DNA of 25,581 nucleotides from a virus: positions 1 to 25,581 of the IMG/VR virus record IMGVR_UViG_3300047496_000368; one strand, 5' to 3'. Positions 20,894-25,581 of the stretch are shown in pieces. Under the pieces are notes generated by a model, which was not told the DNA's origin, ran no database searches, and worked only from the letters and a program-made list of their open reading frames with translations. A program made the position numbers and the translations under genes. The first letter of the stretch is position 1; each line of letters begins with the position of its first letter.

Positions 20894-21141
20894 GCCCGCA
20901 CCGTCGCGGCGCTGGTGGAAGCCACACGCCGGGCGGCGGCCCAGGCTTCCAGGTCACTTATAGCGTAGCCGATGCGGCGTTCACCCAGCATGATGTAAGG
21001 CGGGCCGCCGCCGTTCAAACGCAAGTCTTGCAGGGTGCGCCGGCCGAGTGAGAGGCGAAGCGCCGCCTCGTGCTCCGATACGATACGAAATTGCGTATCG
21101 GGCGGCGGTGCCATCTGCCGTGTGTTTTTCGTGTCCATCAT
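20890..21141 (-). CDS. AlpA/excisionase-like DNA-binding protein
   Basis: From ATG 21141 this is an 83-residue protein. Of three successive ATGs (21144, 21141, 21138), the middle one is seven bases from GGAGG. The HTH region reads SEHEAALRLSLGRRTLQDLR, then a wing with NGGGPPYIMLGERRIGYAISDLEAWAA, the pattern of the winged-helix AlpA/MerR-type family. Such proteins serve as excisionases or transcription activators of phage genes. Here it heads a three-gene leftward chain, so it may act as an excisionase or a regulator of early genes. The integrase lies about 4 kb away at the right end of the window. Confidence 0.78.
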   Translation of the reverse strand: MMDTKNTRQMAPPPDTQFRIVSEHEAALRLSLGRRTLQDLRLNGGGPPYIMLGERRIGYAISDLEAWAAARRVASTSAATVRA

Positions 21142-21206
21142 CATCAAACCTCCACGCCGCGACATGCGGCAGGACATGATGAAGAGCCGTAATTCGCCCT
21201 GATGTC

Positions 21207-21231
21207 ATTCCACTTTATTCAATAGTGGAAT
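21207..21231. repeat. 8-bp inverted repeat between two leftward genes
   Basis: ATTCCACT at 21207-21214 and AGTGGAAT at 21224-21231 form a perfect inverted repeat around nine bases. It spans the stop of the frameshifted gene and lies about 65 bases upstream of the AlpA-like start. There is no T-run on either side, so it may be an operator or an mRNA-protecting hairpin rather than a terminator. Confidence 0.5.
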
Positions 21232-21932
21232 TTTCAGGAATTTTAGGGACTAAGACGACACCTTCCGAAGTCTCGGTTATATGATGCGTGTTCTTGAGCT
21301 TTCTACGAATGCGCTCATAAATTGCGGTGTTCTTCTCGCCTTTCACATTCACTTTTTTGTCGCCCTGCATCCGTTCGACAGCCGCCAGCAGAGTTGTCGC
21401 TTCTCGTTGGCGCAAGATTCGCATGACCTCAGCAATTGCCGCATCGTCAGGGTCAGACCGCCGCCCGCCTTTGCGTTTCGTCTCTATCGGTGGCTCAACA
21501 GGTGCAAGTATTGCCGGGATCACCGCCAGCAGTTCGGACGGTAGCGGCGCCACCAGGTCCACCATGATGAAGCGCGCGAAACGGTTCTTGCTGAAATCGT
21601 TGATGTGACCATCGTGAAATTCAAGCACAATGGCCGTACCGCCCCCCCCGAATAAGCTGCCATTGCCGGGCCCACCATTTAGGTGGAATCCTTTCATCCT
21701 GGGAAGCGGCCTCTTTGTTTTTTCGATAGCCAGAGGCGACAATCTCCCCCTTCGCTAAGGCTAAAAACAACGGCGTAACCAAATCTTCAAAAGCCTCCAT
21801 AGCCTTGACGTGGTCCTGTTGCTTAGGCTCAGTTCTACCAATGAAATTGAACGGGCTATTATCATCAAGGTTCGCCGCTCGCACGGCCGGATGAAGCCGA
21901 TGGGAGTCGATAAAAAGCGGAACTGTCCACTT
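21215..21932 (-). pseudogene. Frameshifted hypothetical gene broken at a G8 tract
   Basis: Two reading frames meet at an eight-G tract (21642-21649 in plus-strand coordinates, read as G8). The upstream part ends ERIPPKWWARQWQLIRGG and runs into a stop at 21621. The downstream part continues TAIVLEFHDGHINDFSKNRF and reaches 21215. Removing one G would join them into one protein of about 235 residues. The C-terminal half is basic, with KRKGGRRSDPDDAAIAEVMR and KGEKNTAIYERIRRKLKN. The 5' end lies against the transposase gene and has no clear start; ATG 21800 is possible. No family is recognised. Either a broken gene, a slippage-controlled gene, or a sequencing error in a homopolymer. Confidence 0.6.
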
Positions 21933-21945
21933 TAAGGCTTGATCG

Positions 21946-22827
21946 CTAAATGCAGTACGCCATCCATGAGCATCGGCTCCGCCGCATGTTGTACCGATAA
22001 ACGATCTCTCGCAGGTACAGCGGAAGATACTTGCGGCTGACGTGGTGGAATTGACCGATAATCGCCCGCTTGAGGATCGCCCAAAAGCTCTCAATCGTGT
22101 TGGTGTGCAGCGTGCCAAACAGGTCAGCGGACACGTACTCGCGCGAGTGATTGATAGTGCGATGCGCGACAAAATTGTTAAATCGGCTGTACCCACGGTA
22201 CTCGTCAGTGGTGAGACTGGCTCGCCTTGTGTCGATCATCTCACGGGCGAGAGCCTCAAGGTCAGCGCCGGTCACCTCCGCACTCTGGACGGCCTTGGCT
22301 TTGACGCGTCCACCACGCTCCACGGCACCAACAACCGGCGTCTTGCTGGTGCCACGCCCAAGCGGCTTGGGGTTATGGTCATCTTTGCGATTGGTTCGGC
22401 GCGGTTTGCCGCCCACATACGCCTCATCCATTTCCACCAGGCCCGACAACAACGCACCGTCATCCACCAGCGCCGCGCGAATCCGGTGCATCATCGACCA
22501 GACTGTAGGCCGGCGCATTTCAAGATCGCGCGCCGCCTGCATCGCAGAAAGTCCCTTTTTGGCGTTAAGCATCAGAGAGATCAGCAAAAACCATCGTTGC
22601 AAATCAATGTGACTGTTGTGGAAAATCGTGCCAACGGTAGCCGAAAAGGACCGCTCGCATGACCAACATTGCAGCCGGTCAAGCTGCGATTTTTCCGCTT
22701 TGCGCGCCACAGTATCCGCGCCGCAGGCCGGGCAGTGGATGCCATTTGGCCAGCGCACTTTCTCCAAATGAGCAATCGCCGCCCCCCGATCTGGGAAGCG
22801 GCGATAAATCTCTACCAGGGAGGTCAT
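21946..22827 (-). CDS. IS1595-family transposase
   Basis: The 293-residue protein begins MTSLVEIYRRFPDRGAAIAH and carries an N-terminal zinc ribbon (CPAC at 32-35, CWSC at 54-57). The DDE catalytic residues are placed at Asp134 (VEMDEAYVGG), Asp208 (LTTDEYRGY) and Glu246 (NTIESFWAILKR). Those features and length match the IS1595 group. Translation starts at ATG 22827, whose first base is the last base of the upstream gene's stop (TAATG). No terminal inverted repeats or target duplications could be found by eye, so its status as a complete mobile element is uncertain; it may be a captured transposase. Confidence 0.88.
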   Translation of the reverse strand: MTSLVEIYRRFPDRGAAIAHLEKVRWPNGIHCPACGADTVARKAEKSQLDRLQCWSCERSFSATVGTIFHNSHIDLQRWFLLISLMLNAKKGLSAMQAARDLEMRRPTVWSMMHRIRAALVDDGALLSGLVEMDEAYVGGKPRRTNRKDDHNPKPLGRGTSKTPVVGAVERGGRVKAKAVQSAEVTGADLEALAREMIDTRRASLTTDEYRGYSRFNNFVAHRTINHSREYVSADLFGTLHTNTIESFWAILKRAIIGQFHHVSRKYLPLYLREIVYRYNMRRSRCSWMAYCI

Positions 22828-23108
22828 TATTCGGCAAACTCCGGTTGAGTCGCGCCACAAACCGCGTTGAGGTTGCCAGCGGAACCCCAGAACATTTCGT
22901 AGCCGTTCAGCATCCCGTTGTTGGTGGCGTGCTCCCAGATGGCGCTGTAGTCGCACTTGCCACTAAAATCACCGTCCCAAAACGCCTCAGCTTCAGCGAC
23001 GCTGTGTGCGAAAAATGCAATCGCTTGCATGATGCGCACATCGGTTTCGAGGCTATCGCGAGAAGCGATAAAGGCGGCGGCTTCGTCGGTTTCGTTCCAT
23101 CTTGCCAT
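22827..23108 (-). CDS. Small hypothetical phage protein upstream of the transposase
   Basis: The 93-residue product starts at ATG 23108 with AGGAG seven bases upstream. It is acidic and helical: NETDEAAAFIASRDSLETD, then a middle with VRIMQAIAFFAHSVAEAEAF and YSAIWEHATNNGMLNGYEMFW. No family is recognised. The gene has its own strong promoter (23156-23184). Its stop overlaps the transposase start, so the transposase may be read from the same mRNA. It appears to be complete. Confidence 0.7.
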   Translation of the reverse strand: MARWNETDEAAAFIASRDSLETDVRIMQAIAFFAHSVAEAEAFWDGDFSGKCDYSAIWEHATNNGMLNGYEMFWGSAGNLNAVCGATQPEFAE

Positions 23109-23149
23109 TTTTTGTCTCCTAAATTTGGATTGCTTGATTGCTCTCCATG

Positions 23150-23180
23150 CATCTAAATCTAATCGCACTAGATTTAGATG
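23150..23180. repeat. 12-bp perfect palindrome overlapping a promoter
   Basis: CATCTAAATCTA at 23150-23161 and TAGATTTAGATG at 23169-23180 are perfect inverted copies around the spacer ATCGCAC. The repeat covers the spacer and -10 of the leftward promoter, and touches the -35, so it looks like a repressor operator. Confidence 0.85.
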
Positions 23181-23184
23181 TCAA
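23156..23184 (-). promoter_or_regulatory. Sigma-70-type promoter, leftward
   Basis: On the minus strand TTGACA (plus 23179-23184, consensus -35) is separated by exactly 17 bases from TAGATT (plus 23156-23161, four of six matching the -10). The predicted start near 23149 gives a leader of about 40 bases with AGGAG before ATG 23108. A perfect 12-bp palindrome lies across it. Confidence 0.75.
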
Positions 23185-23375
23185 GCCTTAAAACGTACAA
23201 TTCCGATAAAAAGCCACGGCTCATCCTCAGTCGGCAGGATATATTTCCATTGCGAACCCGGCAAATTTGGATTGCCGCAGACATCAATAATCCCCTCTGC
23301 CCGCGCCATGCGGTCCAGCGCATCGCATAGCGACGAATCGAAAAAGTCTTCTGGTTTAAATTGAACAGCTGTCAT
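23181..23375 (-). CDS. Small hypothetical phage protein
   Basis: From ATG 23375 this encodes 64 residues: TAVQFKPEDFFDSSLCDALD, then RMARAEGIIDVCGNPNLPG and a C-terminal WKYILPTEDEPWLFIGIVRF. Its stop is immediately beside the -35 box of the next promoter. The ribosome-binding site is weak, and the frame is open upstream, so the start is uncertain. No family is recognised; the composition suggests a small folded protein of an early phage region. The gap 23376-23537 to the next gene holds no feature I can support. Confidence 0.55.
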   Translation of the reverse strand: MTAVQFKPEDFFDSSLCDALDRMARAEGIIDVCGNPNLPGSQWKYILPTEDEPWLFIGIVRFKA

Positions 23376-23537
23376 CCCGGTTCGCCCCCGGTTGCTCGCA
23401 TGGAAAAGAAGTCCGGGGCGGCCGCGTGCGAAGTCGCGGCGTTCGGCGGCCAACCTAGCCCCGGAGTCGTGAGCATCACCATTTTTCTTGATTCTGCAAG
23501 CATTATCGGTCCGCATAGAATTTGAAACGAGTCGGCT

Positions 23538-23987
23538 TCAGATCTCAGCAGAGTGCTTGCCGCCATCCGGTCGGGCCGCAAACGGCGCCAGGTGACGGAA
23601 GGCAAAATCATCGGGGTTGATGCCGGCGGCTTTTGTGACCGCGAAAAACGCCGATATCGCGGCACGAGCAAGGCCTTTTATTTGGTAATCATCGTGATCT
23701 ACGGTCCAATTGTATATAATTAAAAGCTGGGCTTCTGCATCTTCTAAGGTCGTGGCAGGAGTTTCCAGCAACAGGCTCTCCACCGCATCACACCGCTCTT
23801 GCAGCGCCTCAAAACTGTTCCTCGCGACGTTTTTCTCAGGCGTGCCATTCAGCAAGCGCAGGATTTCAATATCAAGCGCCGTCCTTTGCTGCCATAATTC
23901 AGGCAGCGTGCGGGCCAAAGCGGCGCAGGTGATAGGCGTGGTAGGGGCGACGGGGTTTGTGGTATCACTCTCAATAGCCTTAGGCAT
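23538..23987 (-). CDS. Hypothetical phage protein, first of the leftward region
   Basis: The 149-residue product starts at ATG 23987 with GGAG seven bases upstream. It has a Pro/Thr-rich N terminus (about 10-22), then helices ALARTLPELWQQRTALDIEI, EALQERCDAVESLLLETP, AEAQLLIIYNWTVDHDDYQ and ARAAISAFFAVTKAAGINPD. No catalytic motif is evident. It is transcribed away from the Xre regulator at 24100, so the two share an intergenic control region, as is common for early phage genes facing a repressor. Confidence 0.6.
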   Translation of the reverse strand: MPKAIESDTTNPVAPTTPITCAALARTLPELWQQRTALDIEILRLLNGTPEKNVARNSFEALQERCDAVESLLLETPATTLEDAEAQLLIIYNWTVDHDDYQIKGLARAAISAFFAVTKAAGINPDDFAFRHLAPFAARPDGGKHSAEI

Positions 23988-24011
23988 GGGTTCACTCCAT
24001 GGTTTGGGTTA

Positions 24012-24045
24012 GGCCGAGCCGAGCGCGGGAACGCTCTGTTCGGCC
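24012..24045. repeat. Interrupted inverted repeat in divergent control region
   Basis: GGCCGA at 24012-24017 pairs with TCGGCC at 24040-24045, and GAGCG at 24021-24025 with CGCTC at 24032-24036, separated by three-base internal loops. It lies in the 112 bases between the divergent genes at 23987 and 24100 and may be an operator or a hairpin in the leftward leader. Confidence 0.55.
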
Positions 24046-24063
24046 GAATTTAGATTGAGGCAA

Positions 24064-24091
24064 TTGCAAAAAATCGCCACCACGTTACTAT
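24064..24091 (+). promoter_or_regulatory. Candidate promoter for the Xre regulator
   Basis: TTGCAA at 24064-24069 and TACTAT at 24086-24091 are 16 bases apart; an overlapping TATAAA at 24089 is an alternative -10. The predicted start is close to the ATG at 24100, with no ribosome-binding site between, suggesting a leaderless message. Confidence 0.45.
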
Positions 24092-24099
24092 AAACACTG

Positions 24100-24351
24100 A
24101 TGGCAGAAATCGCAACAGGGTTATCATTAACCCCTATTCAAGTTAAAATGGCGCGTGTTGCCCTCGGCTTAGGCGTGCGTGATCTGGCGTTAGCAGTAGG
24201 CATATCAACGAATACCATTGCCCGCTTTGAGCGCGGAGAGGAGCTGAAAGCCTCAACGGTGTCAGCCATCCGCACCGCCCTGGAAGCCGCCGGGGTAGAG
24301 TTCATAGCCGAGAACGGCGGCGGCCCCGGCGTTCGGCTCGGCAAAAAATAA
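24100..24351 (+). CDS. Xre-family transcriptional regulator
   Basis: The 83-residue protein consists of one helix-turn-helix unit: SLTPIQVKMARVALGLGVRD, LALAVGISTNTIARFERGEE, followed by TVSAIRTALEAAGVEFI and a glycine-rich end (ENGGGPGVRLG). This is a common small repressor-type protein in alphaproteobacteria. It is divergent from the gene at 23538 and may repress the intergenic promoters or its own. There is no ribosome-binding site just before the ATG, and the candidate promoter ends within ten bases of it. The lack of a cleavable C-terminal domain makes it unlike a LexA-type cI. Confidence 0.85.
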   Translation: MAEIATGLSLTPIQVKMARVALGLGVRDLALAVGISTNTIARFERGEELKASTVSAIRTALEAAGVEFIAENGGGPGVRLGKK

Positions 24352-24357
24352 CCCCCA

Positions 24358-24439
24358 CCCGCCGCCCGGTCCAAGCATTCGACTTTTAATCGAACGCCCC
24401 CGCCGCCCGGTCCGGGCACGAGACTTCTAATCACGTGGC
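24358..24439 (+). repeat. Two tandem 41-bp units with anticodon-arm-like hairpins
   Basis: Units at 24358-24398 and 24399-24439 share an identical 15-base start (CCCGCCGCCCGGTCC) and a GACTTnTAATC core exactly 41 bases apart. In unit 1, TTCGA (24378-24382) and TCGAA (24390-24394) form a 5-bp stem around the loop CTTTTAA. In unit 2, CACGAGA (24417-24423) and TCACGTG (24431-24437) pair with one mismatch around CTTCTAA. A 5-bp stem with a 7-base loop and T at loop position 2 is the shape of a tRNA anticodon arm, reading UUU (Lys) and UCU (Arg). No other tRNA arms are present. Confidence 0.7.
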
Positions 24440-24489
24440 TATTCGATAACGCGAACGGCGTTCTCACCTAACCCGCAGCCGCTTTATCA

Positions 24490-24506
24490 ATTCTCAAATA
24501 GAGAAT
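24490..24506. promoter_or_regulatory. Palindromic operator 1 of the toxin-antitoxin promoter
   Basis: ATTCTC-AAATA-GAGAAT is a perfect 6-bp inverted repeat with a 5-base spacer. It lies just upstream of the -35 box. Its arms are identical to operator 2, with centres 37 bases apart. Confidence 0.75.
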
Positions 24507-24511
24507 TTACA

Positions 24512-24540
24512 TTGACAATGCCCGGCATTCTCTGTAAGAG
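24512..24540 (+). promoter_or_regulatory. Promoter of the toxin-antitoxin operon
   Basis: A consensus -35 TTGACA at 24512-24517 is followed 17 bases later by TAAGAG at 24535-24540 as a poor -10. Operator 2 covers the -10. The expected start site is close to the GTG at 24547, leaving essentially no leader. Confidence 0.55.
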
Positions 24541-24543
24541 AAT
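24527..24543. promoter_or_regulatory. Palindromic operator 2 of the toxin-antitoxin promoter
   Basis: ATTCTC-TGTAA-GAGAAT has the same arms as operator 1 and overlaps the -10 region. Binding here would block the RNA polymerase, as expected for autoregulation by the Xre antitoxin or the complex. Confidence 0.75.
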
Positions 24544-24546
24544 TGA

Positions 24547-24798
24547 GTGGCCGTCATCATCCCTCCCGCTGTTTACAAACAGATGAAGGCGATACCTAAG
24601 GCGGATGTTGACCGCCTTGTGGCGGCCCTTGAACAAGTCGCGGCAGACCTCACCACTCGCCTGCCGTTTGTGACCGAGATGGTCGGCCAGCCAGGCGTGT
24701 GGCGGTTGCGTAAGGGGAACTGGCGGGCTGTGTACACCATCGAGGGTGCGGACGTAGTGGTGACGAGAGTCGGGAATCGAAGGGAGATTTACGAATGA
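24547..24798 (+). CDS. RelE/HigB-like toxin
   Basis: The 83-residue protein starts at GTG 24547. It shows the RelE-type layout: helices PAVYKQMKAIPKADVDRLVA, then a beta core with GVWRLRKGNWRAVYTIEGAD and a C-terminal RVGNRREIYE, where the basic residues of this family contact mRNA and the ribosome. RelE-like toxins cut mRNA at the ribosome. Gene order is toxin first with a four-base overlap to the antitoxin, the HigBA arrangement. Its promoter carries two palindromic operators. Sitting next to the integrase, it may stabilise the prophage. Confidence 0.85.
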   Translation: MAVIIPPAVYKQMKAIPKADVDRLVAALEQVAADLTTRLPFVTEMVGQPGVWRLRKGNWRAVYTIEGADVVVTRVGNRREIYE

Positions 24799-25181
24799 AC
24801 GCAATAAAACTTTTGGCAGAGACGGCCGATACCGTCACCATCAGCCGGGGAGACCTTGAGGCCTTGATCCAGGCCGCAGAAGATGCGGAAGACATCGCAG
24901 CCGTGCAGCAGCGCCGCCAGGAAGAGGAGCGCGCGGGCGGCTATGAGGCTGCAAAGGCGAATTACTTTACCCTTGATGAGACCAAGCGCCTGCTGGCGGG
25001 TGAAAGCCCGGTCCGCATCTGGCGGGAAAAGCGCGGCCTCTCCCAACGCGCTCTGGCTGAAGCCGCCCGGATGCAGCCCGGCTATTTGAGTGAGATAGAA
25101 ACCGGCAAGAAGCCCGGCAGCCTGGCCGCCTACACCGCCCTCTCAGCCGCCCTGAATGTCTCCATAGAAGACCTCACCTAA
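24795..25181 (+). CDS. Xre-family antitoxin
   Basis: The 128-residue product overlaps the toxin stop (ATGA). The N-terminal 50 residues are a charged helix (SRGDLEALIQAAEDAEDIAA, then QQRRQEEER) that could cover the toxin. The C-terminal half is a helix-turn-helix: WREKRGLSQRALAEAARMQP, then GYLSEIETGKKPG and TALSAALNVSIEDL. It should neutralise the toxin and repress the shared promoter at the ATTCTC palindromes. The gene ends 23 bases before the converging integrase stop, in a GC-rich stretch with a short inverted repeat (CCGCC at 25183-25187 and GGCGG at 25193-25197) too weak to call a terminator. Confidence 0.85.
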   Translation: MNAIKLLAETADTVTISRGDLEALIQAAEDAEDIAAVQQRRQEEERAGGYEAAKANYFTLDETKRLLAGESPVRIWREKRGLSQRALAEAARMQPGYLSEIETGKKPGSLAAYTALSAALNVSIEDLT

Positions 25182-25204
25182 CCCGCCGGCCGGGCGGCGG
25201 CCCA

Positions 25205-25581
25205 TCACCCCACCAGGTTCACCACGTTGGACCCGGCGGCCTTGCCCTCCGCCTGGCGGATCACATAACCCGCCCATGCCTCCAAGGCGCGGGCACGCTC
25301 CGGCAGGAACTCATTCCTCTGGTACACCGCCGCCACGCCCCGGATAGACCCCTGCACGTGGTTCAGCAGCTTGTCCGCGACATGCACGGGGAAGCCCAGC
25401 CCGGCCAGCACCGTAACACCCGTCCGGCGGAAATCATGCAGCGTCCAGTCAATCGGCGGCATCTCGGTTTTGGCTTCGGCCCGCTCCTTCAAAATCGCCG
25501 TGTCCAGCCAGCCCTTGGACCGCGTGAAGTCTGAAATCGGCTGCTTACCCTGCGCCGTGAACACGTAGGGGCACTTATCGA
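25205..25581 (-). CDS. Tyrosine-type integrase, C-terminal part (5' end beyond the window)
   Basis: About 125 residues of the catalytic domain are visible, with the frame open to the window edge (YVFTAQGKQPISDFTRSKGW). The signature reads WTLHDFRRTGVTVLAGLGFP, with the HxxR box, then VADKLLNHV and the nucleophile Tyr in AAVYQRNEF. The protein ends shortly after with a helical tail (ARALEAWAGYVIRQAEGKAA). Tyrosine integrases catalyse phage insertion and, with an excisionase, exit. GTG 25564 is not the start. The N-terminal domains and the attachment site are expected beyond the right edge. Confidence 0.9.
   Translation of the reverse strand, partial: DKCPYVFTAQGKQPISDFTRSKGWLDTAILKERAEAKTEMPPIDWTLHDFRRTGVTVLAGLGFPVHVADKLLNHVQGSIRGVAAVYQRNEFLPERARALEAWAGYVIRQAEGKAAGSNVVNLVG

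Larger units (their letters stand above)
1..25581. mobile_element. Prophage, siphovirus-type, both ends outside the window
   Basis: The whole window reads as one temperate tailed phage: capsid, connector, tail tube, tape measure, tail tip, adhesin, lysis genes, regulators and integrase, with no chromosomal housekeeping gene in between. The order from tail tube to tip protein matches the tail module of the Rhodobacter capsulatus gene transfer agent and related siphophages. The terminase, portal and protease genes expected before the capsid, the 5' part of the integrase, and the attachment sites are not in the window. A cryptic state is possible because one accessory gene is frameshifted and a transposase is present, but every structural gene seen looks intact. 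Confidence 0.93.

Noticed and set aside
20314-21051. Forward reading frame of about 245 codons across the leftward genes
   Set aside because: It is dominated by Pro, Ser, Arg and His and runs antisense to three overlapping genes with clear starts and an HTH domain.
21900-22880. Terminal inverted repeats and 8-bp target duplication for the IS1595 element
   Set aside because: Sequences on both sides of the transposase were compared by eye in both orientations, and no convincing pair was found.
23372-23671. Reverse-strand reading frame of 99 codons
   Set aside because: It overlaps the better-supported 149-residue gene in another frame, has no ribosome-binding site and has a composition typical of a shadow frame.
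24358-24439. CRISPR array or tRNA genes
   Set aside because: Only two units are present, with no spacer pattern. The hairpins lack acceptor, D and T arms, so neither a CRISPR array nor a tRNA gene is supported.
25182-25204. Attachment site or bidirectional terminator between antitoxin and integrase
   Set aside because: Only a 5-bp GC stem and no T-run are visible; the integrase reads inward, so the attachment site is more likely beyond the right edge.

Overview
The window is most of a temperate siphophage (prophage). It opens inside the major capsid gene and closes inside a tyrosine integrase. The host is most likely an alphaproteobacterium, inferred from the moderately high GC content, the GTA-type tail gene order (tail tube, assembly chaperone, tape measure, DUF2460, DUF2163, NlpC/P60, tip protein) and the style of the accessory genes. 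An acetic-acid-bacterium-like host is possible, but nothing seen here fixes a genus.

Layout. (1) 1-4357: HK97-type capsid (5' end missing), an intrinsic terminator, then small head/decoration genes, a spike-base-like protein, a gp6-like head-tail connector, a gp10-like adaptor and a tail terminator. (2) 4371-8956: tail tube, tail assembly chaperone with a probable -1 frameshift extension, a reverse-strand superinfection-immunity gene, and the tape measure. (3) 8960-17695: a lectin-like virion protein, DUF2460 and DUF2163 tail-tip proteins, an NlpC/P60 peptidase, a DNA methyltransferase inserted in the tail operon, the tip/host-specificity protein, and a glycine-rich adhesin. (4) 17765-20304: a lysis cassette of two small membrane proteins (holin candidates), an overlapping i-spanin/o-spanin pair, an L,D-transpeptidase-like (tlde1/DUF2778) protein and a T4-type lysozyme. 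(5) 20343-23987, reverse strand: small accessory genes, an AlpA-like regulator, a frameshifted gene and an IS1595-type transposase. (6) 24100-25581: an Xre regulator, a RelE-like toxin with its Xre antitoxin, and the C-terminal part of an integrase.

The rightward genes form a tightly packed late operon with many 4-base start/stop overlaps. Genes not needed for virion building (immunity, methyltransferase, transposase, toxin-antitoxin) sit at its joints or in the leftward and rightward flanks. The most unusual signals are: a 12-bp palindrome lying across a near-consensus promoter; twin palindromic operators on the toxin-antitoxin promoter; two tandem 41-bp units, each carrying a hairpin shaped like a tRNA anticodon arm; eight-base G tracts inside the methyltransferase, the adhesin and a disrupted gene; a beta-rich insert shared by the connector and the tail tube; and an intrinsic terminator inside the start of a holin-like gene.

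All functional calls rest on reading motifs and gene order by eye. No database search was possible.
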